DNA of 64,000 nucleotides from Photobacterium halotolerans DSM 18316 (GTDB taxonomy: Bacteria; Pseudomonadota; Gammaproteobacteria; Enterobacterales; Vibrionaceae), in NCBI RefSeq assembly GCF_000425165.1, contig NZ_AULG01000025.1:1-64000 (forward strand). The letters are read 5' to 3'. The position numbers were made by a program, and so were the translations under genes. Each line of letters begins with the position of its first letter. Positions within the stretch are counted from its first letter, which is position 1. Below the pieces are notes generated by a model that saw only the letters and a list, made by a program, of their open reading frames with translations, did not search any database and was not told the DNA's origin. Positions 25,787 to 34,949 of the stretch are shown here, in pieces.

Positions 25787-26872
25787 GTGGTGAATCAGGT
25801 TCTGTTGTACTGCCGTCAGGGATTTGAAAACGAATGTGCCGGAGAGGTGCAGGATAAAGCCAATAAACTCGAATTGTTTGGCTTTCCGCGTGCGAAGAAA
25901 AATACCGGTTATGTACTGTTTGAATTTTATCAGGCAGGGGATGCTGATAAATTCGTGCAACTACAGCCGTTTTCTGAGCTGATTTTTGCCCGTCAGATGC
26001 TGGTAGTGACAGCACGTCTGGAAGATTTACCGACCGATGATCGCATCAGTCCTATTCTGGCGGTGGCGGAAGCTTTGCCGCGTTGTGGTGATCTGCGGGT
26101 CGAAACCCCGGACACCAACGAAGCCAAAGAACTGCTGAAGTTCTGTCGTAAGTTTACTGTGCCATTGCGTCAGGCCTTTCGTAAGCAGGGGGCTTTGTAC
26201 GCCAAAGATAACCCGAAAAAGCCGGTGTTGCACTTGTGCTTCACTGAACCGGGCTGCTGTTTTATCGGTTATTCCTACACCAATAATAACTCGCCATTTT
26301 TCATGGGGATCCCGCGGCTGAAGTTCCCGGCGGATGCGCCGAGCCGTTCTACTCTCAAGCTGGAGGAGGCATTTCATGTCTTTATTCCGCGTGAAGAGTG
26401 GGATGAGCGACTGGCCTCTGGCATGTGGGGCGTGGATCTCGGGGCTTGCCCTGGTGGCTGGACCTATCAGCTGGTGAAGCGCTCCATGTTTGTCCATGCT
26501 ATCGATAACGGGCAAATGGCCCAGAGTCTGATGGATACGGGGCAGGTGAAGCATCACATGGTGGATGGCTTTAAGTTTGAGCCGCCCCGTAAGAACGTGA
26601 CCTGGCTGGTGTGTGACATGGTTGAAAAACCGGCCCGGGTCGCGCATTTGGTGGGGCAGTGGCTGATTAAGGGCTGGGCCAAAGAAACCATTTTCAACCT
26701 GAAACTGCCGATGAAAGGCCGTTATGAAGAAGTACTGCAGGATATTGAAAACCTGAAAGTCTTTCTGATTCAGAATGGCATGAAATTCCGCCTGCAGGCC
26801 AAGCACCTCTATCATGACCGCGAAGAAATCACGGTCCATATCCAGAGTCTGGATAACCGTCATCCTCACTAG
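25787..26872 (+). CDS. rlmM: 23S rRNA 2'-O-ribose C2498 methyltransferase
   Basis: SAM-dependent enzyme that methylates the ribose of C2498 in 23S rRNA. 361 residues: an N-terminal THUMP-like part ([20 protein letters not shown]) and a C-terminal Rossmann methyltransferase with the SAM loop [20 protein letters not shown] at about 218-237, [20 protein letters not shown] near 275 and the catalytic lysine region [15 protein letters not shown] near 304. Starts at GTG 25787 or the adjacent GTG 25790 behind GAGGAC. Convergent with xni. Confidence 0.95.
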   Translation: MVNQVLLYCRQGFENECAGEVQDKANKLELFGFPRAKKNTGYVLFEFYQAGDADKFVQLQPFSELIFARQMLVVTARLEDLPTDDRISPILAVAEALPRCGDLRVETPDTNEAKELLKFCRKFTVPLRQAFRKQGALYAKDNPKKPVLHLCFTEPGCCFIGYSYTNNNSPFFMGIPRLKFPADAPSRSTLKLEEAFHVFIPREEWDERLASGMWGVDLGACPGGWTYQLVKRSMFVHAIDNGQMAQSLMDTGQVKHHMVDGFKFEPPRKNVTWLVCDMVEKPARVAHLVGQWLIKGWAKETIFNLKLPMKGRYEEVLQDIENLKVFLIQNGMKFRLQAKHLYHDREEITVHIQSLDNRHPH

Positions 26873-26901
26873 CCGTAGCCGCTCAGACTGGTTGATCTGA
26901 T

Positions 26902-26929
26902 AGCTGGCGGGCTGCTCAGCCCGCCAGCT
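26902..26929. terminator. 13-bp perfect hairpin between rlmM and xni
   Basis: AGCTGGCGGGCTG (26902-26914) / CAGCCCGCCAGCT (26917-26929); the right arm is the end of the xni coding sequence. There is no T tract on either side. Confidence 0.5.
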
Positions 26930-27689
26930 GAAATCGGATATCCTGCAAATTAAAGCCAAGCTCTAAGTCGGTTTTCAGCCTGGCAACCGCTTTACTGGCT
27001 CTTGCGCTGTCTTGGTTGGGTTCGATTTTCTTGCGCCATTTCTCCGGGAGATCGTCTGCGGACAGAATAGCGTCGAGATCCGGGTAAAGTTGTAACAATT
27101 CACAGGCCGCTTTGGGGCCGATCCCCGGCACGCCGGGAATTTTGCTGGAGCTGATCCCTGCCAGTCCCCAGTAATCGGGCAACTGCTCAGGACGGACCCC
27201 GAATTCTTTTGCAATGAACGGGCTGTCAAGCCATCGCTGCTGGAAGTAATCACGGATCATCACAGTCGGGCGCAACAGCTGGCAGTAGCCTTTGTCGGTC
27301 GACACTATGGTGACCTGACCGCCATGGTCCGCTACTTTGAGCGCCAGGGTGGCAATCAGATCATCGGCTTCATCGCCGTCAGACAGCAGTGAGTCGACGC
27401 CCAGCGCCATGAAGTCGTCCTGTATCTGCTCCATCCCCGCCTGCAGTTCCGGCGGCATAGGTTTGCGCCCTTCTTTGTAGCCGGGCAGCAGCTCAGCCCG
27501 CCAGCCTCTGTCATCGCCATGATGGTCAAACACCGCCACGATATGTGTTGGCTGACTGATGGCAATAATTTTACTCAGTGCCTGACAGCACACCTTACTG
27601 GTGCTGGCGATGTCAGGCTCGCCCGGCTGGGCGGCATGCACACGGCGGATCAGGTTGAGGGCATCAATGACGACTAAGTGTATGGACAT
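26916..27689 (-). CDS. xni: Flap endonuclease Xni (exonuclease IX homologue)
   Basis: A 257-residue structure-specific 5' nuclease related to the 5'-nuclease domain of DNA polymerase I. It shows HLVVIDALNLIRRVHAAQPG at the start, AVFDHHGDDRGWRAELLPGY near 59, the metal-binding SDGDEADDLIATLALKVADH near 102, STDKGYCQLL, and the helix-hairpin-helix SSKIPGVPGIGPKAACELLQ near 186. ATG 27689 (MSIHLVVIDALN) is the family start. The terminator of ppnN ends only about 14 bp before this ATG, so transcription depends on readthrough or an unseen promoter. Confidence 0.94.
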   Translation of the reverse strand: MSIHLVVIDALNLIRRVHAAQPGEPDIASTSKVCCQALSKIIAISQPTHIVAVFDHHGDDRGWRAELLPGYKEGRKPMPPELQAGMEQIQDDFMALGVDSLLSDGDEADDLIATLALKVADHGGQVTIVSTDKGYCQLLRPTVMIRDYFQQRWLDSPFIAKEFGVRPEQLPDYWGLAGISSSKIPGVPGIGPKAACELLQLYPDLDAILSADDLPEKWRKKIEPNQDSARASKAVARLKTDLELGFNLQDIRFQLAG

Positions 27690-27702
27690 ATATATCAACA
27701 AT

Positions 27703-27728
27703 AGTAAAACAGGGCCTGCTGGCCCTGT
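27703..27728 (-). terminator. Intrinsic terminator of ppnN
   Basis: Minus strand: ACAGGGCC, loop AGCA, GGCCCTGT, then TTTTACT. It lies 21 bp behind the ppnN stop and just before the xni start. Confidence 0.8.
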
Positions 27729-27748
27729 ATTCTACGTTGCATGGCAAA

Positions 27749-29122
27749 TTATTTCACCATGTCGGGGTGAGTGAGGATCCGGTAGCAGGGAATATATTCG
27801 CTGCCCGGCAGTTTCATGCGTCGCTGCGCGACGAAATTTTTGAGCAGCTTATCCATGCGCTTCATCAGGGATGGATCGCCGTTGATCAGGAAGGGGCCTT
27901 TGCGTTCAATTTCTTTGATCCCTTCTTCTTTGACGTTACCGGCGACAATCCCGGAGAACGCGCGGCGCAGGTTCGCGGCAAGCTGTTCCGGCCGCTGGTT
28001 GAAGTGCAGATCCAAACTGCTCATGGCGTCGTGATTGGGTTCAAAGGGCAGCTGAAATTCCGGTGGGATTTTCAGCGACCAGTTGTAACAATACGCATCG
28101 CCGGTTTCATGGCGGTATTCTTTGGTTTGCGGCATGGCCGCTTTCATGATGCGGGCCACTTTCGCCGGGTCATCTATGATTATCTGATAATGTTTGGTTG
28201 CTTCTTCACCCAGAGTATCGCGCACGAAGCTGTCCAGGGTGCGGAAATACGGCTCACTGCTTTTCGGACCTGTGAGCACCACAGGCAGAGGTTGATCCTG
28301 GTTTTCCGGATGCATCAGAATACCTATGATGTACAGCAGCTCCTCGGCGGTTCCGGCTCCGCCGGGGAAGATAATGATGCCGTGACCGACGCGGACAAAG
28401 GCTTCCAGCCGTTTTTCAATATCTGGCATGATCACCAGCTCATTGACGATAGGGTTGGGTGGCTCGGCGGCAATAATGGACGGTTCGGTCAGGCCGATAA
28501 AGCGGCTTTTACCGTATCTTTGCTGGGCATGGCCGATGGCGGCCCCTTTCATTGGCCCTTCCATCGCACCGGGCCCGCAGCCGGTGCAGATATTCATCTC
28601 ACGCAACCCTAACTGGTGGCCGACATCCCGGGTGTATTGATACTCTTCCGGGTTGATGGAGTGGCCACCCCAGCAGACCACGATATTGGGATCTTCCCGC
28701 GAGCGGACTGTCTGGGCGTTACGCAAAATACTGAAGATGAAATTGGTGATGTGCGGTGCACTGGTCAGATTTAAATCGTTGCGCTGGTTAACGTGTACGT
28801 TGACGTAAATAATGTCCCTCAGCACGGCAAACAGGTGCTCCTGAATACCGCGAATAATTTTACCGTCGACAAAGGCGTGCTCGGGTGGATCTTTGAGTTC
28901 GAGTTTTATCCCGCGTTCTCTTCTCAGTACATTGATATCAAATGACTTATTGAGTTCCAGCAGTGCGTTGGAATCGTCACTGTTACTGCCTGAATTAAGC
29001 ACAGCCAGCGAACAGTTGCGGTACAGGCGATACAGGTCGCTGGCCGCTGTGGCCTTCAGACTGTCAACTTCAAGCTGCGACAGCAGCGTCATCGCACCAA
29101 CCGGGCTGATGTGTGTAATCAT
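27749..29122 (-). CDS. ppnN: Nucleotide 5'-monophosphate nucleosidase PpnN
   Basis: Hydrolyses purine and pyrimidine nucleoside monophosphates to base and ribose 5-phosphate; the E. coli enzyme (YgdH) is controlled by (p)ppGpp. 457 residues. The N-terminal domain starts [20 protein letters not shown]; the central LOG-type domain holds [40 protein letters not shown] and the signature [20 protein letters not shown] at about 263-282. ATG 29122 fits the family start and follows GGGAGGT; a frame reaching 29248 has no support. It is followed by xni, the usual neighbour. Confidence 0.95.
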   Translation of the reverse strand: MITHISPVGAMTLLSQLEVDSLKATAASDLYRLYRNCSLAVLNSGSNSDDSNALLELNKSFDINVLRRERGIKLELKDPPEHAFVDGKIIRGIQEHLFAVLRDIIYVNVHVNQRNDLNLTSAPHITNFIFSILRNAQTVRSREDPNIVVCWGGHSINPEEYQYTRDVGHQLGLREMNICTGCGPGAMEGPMKGAAIGHAQQRYGKSRFIGLTEPSIIAAEPPNPIVNELVIMPDIEKRLEAFVRVGHGIIIFPGGAGTAEELLYIIGILMHPENQDQPLPVVLTGPKSSEPYFRTLDSFVRDTLGEEATKHYQIIIDDPAKVARIMKAAMPQTKEYRHETGDAYCYNWSLKIPPEFQLPFEPNHDAMSSLDLHFNQRPEQLAANLRRAFSGIVAGNVKEEGIKEIERKGPFLINGDPSLMKRMDKLLKNFVAQRRMKLPGSEYIPCYRILTHPDMVK

Positions 29123-29350
29123 GCTTACCTCCCTGGAGACGAATACAGAGGCTAACTGCTTCTGTATGTAAGCGATTTTCCTGGCGGATAAAAGATCGAC
29201 CGCGGATGGAAATACCGGGCATTTTTCCTGACCCGTACTATTGAACATACACAGGCTTATCAGGTTTGACTAGGGCAGAGAGAAAAAAAGAGTTTGTGTA
29301 GCAGTAGGTTAGAGCCTGGATTTACCGGTGGCTGAGTGTGTAATCAGTGA

Positions 29351-30907
29351 TTAAGCGATCCAGATCAGGTGGTTGCGGCCAGCGTGTTTCGCGCTGGACA
29401 GGGCCTTTTGCCCCCGCTCAATCACCGTACTTGGGGTGTCGGTGTCATCAAACAGCGTCGCGCCTATTGAGGCCGAAATGGTGACATTCTTCTCCCTGAA
29501 CCGGAAGGGGAGCTGCAAAATGGCTTCACGAATACCGGACAGCCGGCGATGACGTTCATCTTCGGCGATATCAGGCAGGATCAGCATGAACTCGTCATTG
29601 CCGACCCGGGCGATAAAGTCGGTATCTCTGAGATGCTGGTGCACAGTACGGGCGATAATCTTCAGCACTTTGTCGCCGGCCTGGAAACCATAGTTGTCAT
29701 TGAGATCCCCGAAGTGATCGATATTGACAATGGCCAGGCACAGCGGGTGCTGATAGCGAATCCAGCGGCGGTATTCGTGCTCCAGGCGGTCATGAAAAGC
29801 CGCCCGGTTGTAAACACGGGTCAGGGGATCCAGGAATATCCGGCGTTGCAGATCTTCAATCTGACGATGCTGGTTCTGTGTTTGCTGATACAGGTGCTCG
29901 GCACGATTCTGGTGATAATGCAGTTGCTCCAGCAGCGCCTGTTCACGGTTCTCCAGTGAGCGCTGGCGCTCGACCAGTTGTCTGAGTGAGGTATCAAGAG
30001 AATGCGCGGCACCGCGCCAGCTTTCCAGGTTAGTGTATTGCGTCAGTGCGTGGTGGAAGCGGTCAGACAATTGGCCAAGTTCGGCAGTCAGTTCCGCGCG
30101 GTGCTTGTGCAGTGCTTGCCCCTGATCGGCGGTCTGGCGCGCCGTTTGTTCCAGTGCCGCCAGATCGCCGCTGATGACATCAAGAAATTTTTGCGAATGG
30201 CGGCGTTCGTGAATAAAGCTGTCCAGCGCCAACCGCAACACATCCAGACACAGTTCGACCAGTGAAATGGGCTCGACACCGGCGAGCAACTGGTGCCGTA
30301 TGGCCAGTAACTGTTCGCCGGATTCACCTTCAGCATCCAGCTCTGTGATGATCTGTTGCAGCTCATTGCACAGCTTATGCTGTAAATCGTTGTCTTTTGA
30401 GCGTGATTCACGTTCGATACTGACAGGGACTGTCAGTAGTTTCAGCGCACGATCATACAGACCGAACAGTTGGGTGATTTGCTGGTGGCTGTGGTGAAGT
30501 GAATCAGGTGCCTGGGACAGAAGATCATGGATGTCGCGTTTGAGCTGAACCGGCAGGGCCGGGATGCGTTTCAGGCTTTCAGAACTTTGCCGGATAAGCT
30601 CAGACAGGCGTTCCATGGTCGAATGTGTTGAGGTTTGCCTGAGCAATAACCGTTCGACCTGGGCCAGATGCGGCACAATCTTGCTGATATCTTTGTTTTG
30701 CTCGAGATCGGTACGCAGGGTATCAAGCCGTTTGTCCAGTTCGCTATCCAAGCCCTTGCAGGCGACGGACATACGGGCAATCAGGCGTTTTAAAATAACG
30801 ATTTCACGACGCGATTTTAATGACACATCGCGGTAGGACAATTGAGCCTGATCCAAACGCAACTTCAATTCACTCACATCAGAAGCTGCATTATATTTCG
30901 CAGTCAC
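29351..30907 (-). CDS. GGDEF-domain protein, probable diguanylate cyclase
   Basis: A 518-residue cytoplasmic protein. Residues 1-345 are helical with long heptad-like stretches and no membrane segment. The C-terminal GGDEF domain starts at DPLTRVYNRAAFHDRLEHEY (about 356) and has NIDHFGDLNDNYGFQAGDKV. The signature loop reads RVGNDEFMLIL: GNDEF instead of GGDEF, with Asp and Glu kept. Five residues before the signature, RDTD matches the RxxD inhibitory site. Family knowledge says GG(D/E)EF enzymes make c-di-GMP; whether the Asn substitution is tolerated is uncertain. It starts at GTG 30907. A nested inverted repeat lies 25 bp upstream. The next gene upstream, on the same strand, is a TPR protein with a degenerate GGDEF-like end. 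Confidence 0.85.
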   Translation of the reverse strand: MTAKYNAASDVSELKLRLDQAQLSYRDVSLKSRREIVILKRLIARMSVACKGLDSELDKRLDTLRTDLEQNKDISKIVPHLAQVERLLLRQTSTHSTMERLSELIRQSSESLKRIPALPVQLKRDIHDLLSQAPDSLHHSHQQITQLFGLYDRALKLLTVPVSIERESRSKDNDLQHKLCNELQQIITELDAEGESGEQLLAIRHQLLAGVEPISLVELCLDVLRLALDSFIHERRHSQKFLDVISGDLAALEQTARQTADQGQALHKHRAELTAELGQLSDRFHHALTQYTNLESWRGAAHSLDTSLRQLVERQRSLENREQALLEQLHYHQNRAEHLYQQTQNQHRQIEDLQRRIFLDPLTRVYNRAAFHDRLEHEYRRWIRYQHPLCLAIVNIDHFGDLNDNYGFQAGDKVLKIIARTVHQHLRDTDFIARVGNDEFMLILPDIAEDERHRRLSGIREAILQLPFRFREKNVTISASIGATLFDDTDTPSTVIERGQKALSSAKHAGRNHLIWIA

Positions 30908-30931
30908 GTCGACTAATAGTTACCTTATCTA

Positions 30932-30977
30932 AACATCCGTTACACCCAGCGCCAGGCGCTGTGCAAGCTCGGATGTT
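30932..30977 (-). promoter_or_regulatory. Nested inverted repeat in the leader of the GGDEF gene
   Basis: Outer arms AACATCCG (30932-30939) and CGGATGTT (30970-30977) enclose a perfect inner palindrome CAGCGCCAGGCGCTG (30947-30961). As RNA this would form a long hairpin whose base is 25 nt before the GTG start; as DNA it could be an operator. It does not match the c-di-GMP riboswitches I know. Confidence 0.4.
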
Positions 30978-31106
30978 AGCAAAAATGTTCTGATGAGTTG
31001 AACATTATTAGCGGCTTGTTTTCCCAGACACAAACGCTCACGTGCTTTTTATGCGATTTCGTGATCTTTGTACCTCTAAACAGCGGAAATATTGATCATT
31101 TTTTCT

Positions 31107-33371
31107 TCAGAGGTGCCGGTGCCAGTCATAGTCCTGATGGGAGGAGGTCTGCACCCTGACCAACCCTTTGTCCATCGCCAGTATGCATGCGCGGCGGATA
31201 TTATCGCCGGCGAAACTGGCGGCCGGGGCTGCTTCGATGGCACTCAGGTGCACCCATTGGCTGCCGGTTTCAGTTTTGCTTATCTGACGGGCGGCATGGG
31301 TGGCCATCAGCAGAATGTCGATCAGTTCCTGATCATTAATGGCGGTACAGGCCCGTGGCAGGAAAGGGTACTCGGCCATACCTATGCGTACCCGGCTGTC
31401 GAGCTGCCTGTCGTTCATGAAATTGTCCACCAGCTGTTTGATGGAATCTGCCAGCTGCTGAGGGGCGCTCTCAAGGCGCGAGTTCGGCTCTATGTACAGG
31501 AACATGGCATCGGAAAAATGGTACAGGCGGGCTGGCTCGCAAATCTGGGCTTTGAGGTAATCACCAAACTGGCGTTCCAGCTCCAGCCCCTGCTGGTAGC
31601 CATGTTCCAGGTAGACATGTTTGAGTAGCGGGACTTCAAACAGGGCAAAGCGCAACCGGTCGCTCAGGGGTTCGTTGATGATCTCCCCCAGATGCCACTG
31701 CTCGAAATGCGCACTGCTCTGTTGCAGCGAACTGGAGAGTCTGGCATTGAGCATTCTCAGGTTGCGCAGACCGCTGCGGGGATGGGTGTAGAATTCATCC
31801 CGCAGCAGTGTCAGGCGCTCCCGCCAGCGGCGTGCAGAGCGGTGACGGTACCAGAGCACCAGCAGGGCCAGCAGCAGGGCGATTAACAGCACTGTGGTAA
31901 TGTTCTTTTGCTGGTACAGGGCTTTTTCCTGGGTGAATTGCTGTCGTTCCAGTTCTTCTAACTGCAGCGCCCGCGCCATCATACGTTGCTGCTGGCGGAA
32001 CACTTCGGCATTACTTTTCACCTGATTTTCCTGCAAAGAGGCATACAACTGCTCATAGCGGCGCTGGCTCAGCAGGGCGTTGTAGTAGTCTTTCTGCTTC
32101 TCAAAGGCAGCCGACAGGCTGATTTCTCCCTGCATTTGCAGAGCCGGCTGAGCTTTGGGCAAGCGGCTGGCCGCCAGCAGTGCTGCCTGAATGGTCGAGA
32201 TCGCCTGCTCGGTTTTATCTTCGGCCAGCTCAAGCTGTCCCTGGAGCAGCTGTGTTTTGATCAGGGTGATTTCATCATCGCTTTCCTGCGCCAGCTGACG
32301 GGCATGGTGCAGGTATTGTTCGGTTTTCGGGTAATTATAGAGTTTGAGATAAACGCGGGCGATACTCAGGCGCAGCTTGGAGGAGCGAGTGGGTAAGCGC
32401 AGCTGGTTTTCCTGATCTAAGGCATTGAAGTAATGCACCAGCGCAAGGTTATACCGATCCTGCTGTTCGTAAATGTTGGCTATCAGCGCCAGAGTGCGGG
32501 CCAGAGGGATAGTACGATTGAAATGCTCGAAAAATTCCCCAGCCTGTGTCGCGTGTTCCAGTGCCTTGTCAAAGACTTTACGCTCTTCATAGAGCGTGGC
32601 CAGCTCCAGATTGGCGATCGCCATTTTGCCGTGGTCGTCTTTTTCCTGCGCCAGCCAGTAGCCGCTCAGTAAACGATACAGGGCCAGATCATAGTGCTGG
32701 TGCCGCAAATAATGCATCCCGTGACTGAGCAGGAAGTTGATTTCCTCTTTGGTGTCATCAAGCTCAGACAGATCGCGCTTGGCACGGATATACATCTTCT
32801 CTGCCTGTCTTTCATCGCCAAGGGCCGATTCCATATCGGCACGCAGCATCAGTAACTGATACTGCAGAAGTTTGATTTGTTCGCTGCGTTGCAGTTTCTC
32901 ATCGCCGGCGATGACCTGATCGATTTTATCCAGCCGGGCTGTCGCGGAGGAAGCATCGTCCATCCCGCGCCATAAAATATCGGCATGAATGAGCTGGGTT
33001 TCGAGCAGCGTGTAGCTGAACGCGTTTTCAACCGCCAGTGCTTCGGCTTCGTTAATGGTGCGAATGGCGTCGCTTGGCGCATTGAGCAAAGACAGTGCCC
33101 TGGCTTTTATTTGCAGTGCATTGATGGTGCTCAGCGGGGTGCGGATAGAATGGTCAGTTTCTTCATTAACATGGACGCGAGAGCTGTCGACAGGCACACT
33201 GAGGCGACGTTGGTTCAGATAGCGTTCGGTGATCTCCAGCGCTTTTTCCGGGCTGGTTTCCAACAGGAGAGCGGCATCGGCCAGAATAGGGGTAGCGTAA
33301 ATCTTCGCCTGAGCCGGCAGGGCAGTGAAAAACAAAAGCAGGATGCTGAAGAGCCAGTCACGACAGTTCAT
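31107..33371 (-). CDS. TPR-repeat membrane protein with degenerate GGDEF-like C-terminus
   Basis: A 754-residue protein: signal peptide (MNCRDWLFSILLLFFTALPA, cleavage after AQA), a periplasmic region of about 480 residues built of TPR-like helical repeats (for example MAIANLELATLYEERKVFDK and ARTLALIANIYEQQDRYNLA), a single membrane segment NITTVLLIALLLALLVLWY near 490, and a cytoplasmic part. The last 230 residues keep the outline of a GGDEF domain: HPRSGLRNLRMLNARL stands where DPLTGLYNRRYF is usual, and YHFSDAMFLYIEP where GGDEF is usual. Active-site residues are lost, so it is probably a sensor or binding partner, not an enzyme. ATG 33371 is preferred (GGATAAG before it); ATG 33386 is possible. 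Confidence 0.78.
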   Translation of the reverse strand: MNCRDWLFSILLLFFTALPAQAKIYATPILADAALLLETSPEKALEITERYLNQRRLSVPVDSSRVHVNEETDHSIRTPLSTINALQIKARALSLLNAPSDAIRTINEAEALAVENAFSYTLLETQLIHADILWRGMDDASSATARLDKIDQVIAGDEKLQRSEQIKLLQYQLLMLRADMESALGDERQAEKMYIRAKRDLSELDDTKEEINFLLSHGMHYLRHQHYDLALYRLLSGYWLAQEKDDHGKMAIANLELATLYEERKVFDKALEHATQAGEFFEHFNRTIPLARTLALIANIYEQQDRYNLALVHYFNALDQENQLRLPTRSSKLRLSIARVYLKLYNYPKTEQYLHHARQLAQESDDEITLIKTQLLQGQLELAEDKTEQAISTIQAALLAASRLPKAQPALQMQGEISLSAAFEKQKDYYNALLSQRRYEQLYASLQENQVKSNAEVFRQQQRMMARALQLEELERQQFTQEKALYQQKNITTVLLIALLLALLVLWYRHRSARRWRERLTLLRDEFYTHPRSGLRNLRMLNARLSSSLQQSSAHFEQWHLGEIINEPLSDRLRFALFEVPLLKHVYLEHGYQQGLELERQFGDYLKAQICEPARLYHFSDAMFLYIEPNSRLESAPQQLADSIKQLVDNFMNDRQLDSRVRIGMAEYPFLPRACTAINDQELIDILLMATHAARQISKTETGSQWVHLSAIEAAPAASFAGDNIRRACILAMDKGLVRVQTSSHQDYDWHRHL

Positions 33372-33421
33372 AGCGCACTTATCCATCAGGAAACACGGCC
33401 CTCATATTACTGGCTCAGGAC

Positions 33422-33460
33422 GTCAAGTCCAGCAAAGTAAAGCGATTTGCCGGACTTGAC
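33422..33460 (-). repeat. Long hairpin behind queF
   Basis: GTCAAGTCC-A-GCAAA (33422-33436) pairs with TTTGC-C-GGACTTGAC (33446-33460), a 14-bp stem with one mismatch and a nine-base loop. It lies 19 bp beyond the queF stop. There is no T tract; it may act as a terminator or 3' stability hairpin. Confidence 0.5.
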
Positions 33461-33478
33461 TGCTAAGCGGGCGAGTCT

Positions 33479-34324
33479 TTACTGACGTGCCAGGCGATCG
33501 TTGTTGCTTGGTGTCTTGCCCTGATTGGTGCGGTAAGGGTTAATATCCAGACCGCCACGGCGGGTGTAGCGGGCGTAAACCGTCAGTCGCTCCGGCTGGC
33601 AAAAACGCATCAGATCCATGAAGATCCGCTCAACACACTGTTCGTGGAATTCATTGTGATTGCGGAAAGACACCAGATAGCGCAGCAGTTTTTCACGGTC
33701 TATCTGTTTGCCTTTATAGGCAATCCGCACACTGCCCCAGTCGGGCTGGCTGGTGATCAGGCAATTAGACTTCAGCAGATGGCTGTGCAGCACTTCCTCT
33801 ACCACCTCGCCACTGGCGGCATTGCTCAGCAGCTCAGGTTCAAAGTCGAAACTGGTAATTTCAATATCCTGCTCATCAATGCATTCACCGGCAAAATCCA
33901 CGATAGGCTGATCGGTAAAGTCACTCAGCGGCTGGATGGTCACATCCACATCCATCCCGGCGCAGGCGGATAAATCTTTCTGCAGCATATCTGCCACTTC
34001 CTGCCAGCTGCCGAAACGGGTATTGTTCAGGCTGTTCAGGAAGAGTTTGAAAGATTTGGATTCAATCAGGTTAGGGCTGCTGGCGGGCAGACGCACTTCA
34101 CCGATAGCCACCTGAGGCAGTCCTTTGCTGTTGAGCCAGGACAACTCGTACAGGGTCCAGATGTCATACCCGGTGAATGGCAGGTCGTCGCTCAGCGACA
34201 GATCATCACGATTCAGCTTACGCGGCACGGCCTGCAGCAGAGTGGGATCGTACTGATCTTTGTATTCGCTTTTTTGGCCAAGAGTTAAACCGGCTAGTTC
34301 TTTCGCGTCTTTGTATTTGCTCAT
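33479..34324 (-). CDS. queF: NADPH-dependent 7-cyano-7-deazaguanine reductase
   Basis: Reduces preQ0 to preQ1 in queuosine biosynthesis. At 281 residues it is the two-domain (YqcD/long) QueF type, each half a tunnelling-fold domain. The N-terminal half has [20 protein letters not shown]; the C-terminal half carries the catalytic cysteine in [20 protein letters not shown] near 190 with the nearby Asp, and ends [23 protein letters not shown] 34324 follows AGGAC; six upstream codons are not conserved. Divergent from syd, as in many gamma-proteobacteria. Confidence 0.95.
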   Translation of the reverse strand: MSKYKDAKELAGLTLGQKSEYKDQYDPTLLQAVPRKLNRDDLSLSDDLPFTGYDIWTLYELSWLNSKGLPQVAIGEVRLPASSPNLIESKSFKLFLNSLNNTRFGSWQEVADMLQKDLSACAGMDVDVTIQPLSDFTDQPIVDFAGECIDEQDIEITSFDFEPELLSNAASGEVVEEVLHSHLLKSNCLITSQPDWGSVRIAYKGKQIDREKLLRYLVSFRNHNEFHEQCVERIFMDLMRFCQPERLTVYARYTRRGGLDINPYRTNQGKTPSNNDRLARQ

Positions 34325-34391
34325 ATTGTCCTGGACACACACACTTGGATTAGAATAGGCAAAGTTTACTGAATCTTGCTTGAGGTTGCGA

Positions 34392-34946
34392 ATGAATCAT
34401 CCGGTAACGGCCGCATTGGCTGAATTTTCTTCCCGTTTTATTAAAGTGTGGCACGATGAGCGCGCCTGTCTGCCCTGCAGCAGCGATCTGATTGGCCTCA
34501 CATCCCCTTGTATCGAAACGGATAATGGCGATACCGTAAGCTGGCAGCCGGTCGCGCGCGAGCCAGCTGGCCGTTTCGATGCGGTTGAAACCGGTATTGA
34601 ACTTCGCCTGCATCCGGATATTACGGCCTTTTACGGCAGCTTTTTCAGTGGCGATATGGCGGCCCGTTTCAAGGATCTGGAATTTGACCTGCTGCAGGTA
34701 TTTAGCGAGTCGGATCACCAACGGCTGCAGGAAAATATCCTGGGTCACCTGGTGACTCAGCGCCGGCTGAAGCTCAAGCCGACTGTTTTTATCGGGGTGA
34801 TGGATGCCGAAGATCAGGTAATTGCTATCTGTAACCTGACCGGCAACGTTATTCTCGAGACGCTGGGCAAATCCGACCGGGAGGTGCTGGCGTACGATGT
34901 CGAGACCTTTATCCGTCAGCTCGAGCCTGTTGTGAAGGTGAGTTAA
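34392..34946 (+). CDS. syd: SecY-interacting protein Syd
   Basis: A 184-residue peripheral inner-membrane protein that in E. coli binds SecY and may check the assembly of the SecYEG translocon. Characteristic stretches are [40 protein letters not shown] near 79 and [20 protein letters not shown] near 123. ATG 34392 follows GAGGTTGCGA. The DUF2310 gene begins three bases after its stop, so the two are co-transcribed. In E. coli csrB also lies near syd, matching the sRNA genes found about 2 kb downstream here. Confidence 0.92.
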   Translation: MNHPVTAALAEFSSRFIKVWHDERACLPCSSDLIGLTSPCIETDNGDTVSWQPVAREPAGRFDAVETGIELRLHPDITAFYGSFFSGDMAARFKDLEFDLLQVFSESDHQRLQENILGHLVTQRRLKLKPTVFIGVMDAEDQVIAICNLTGNVILETLGKSDREVLAYDVETFIRQLEPVVKVS

Positions 34947-34949
34947 GCC

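Noticed and set aside
30908..31106. Possible c-di-GMP riboswitch before the GGDEF gene
   Set aside because: I looked for the GEMM core features and did not see them; only the nested inverted repeat is present.
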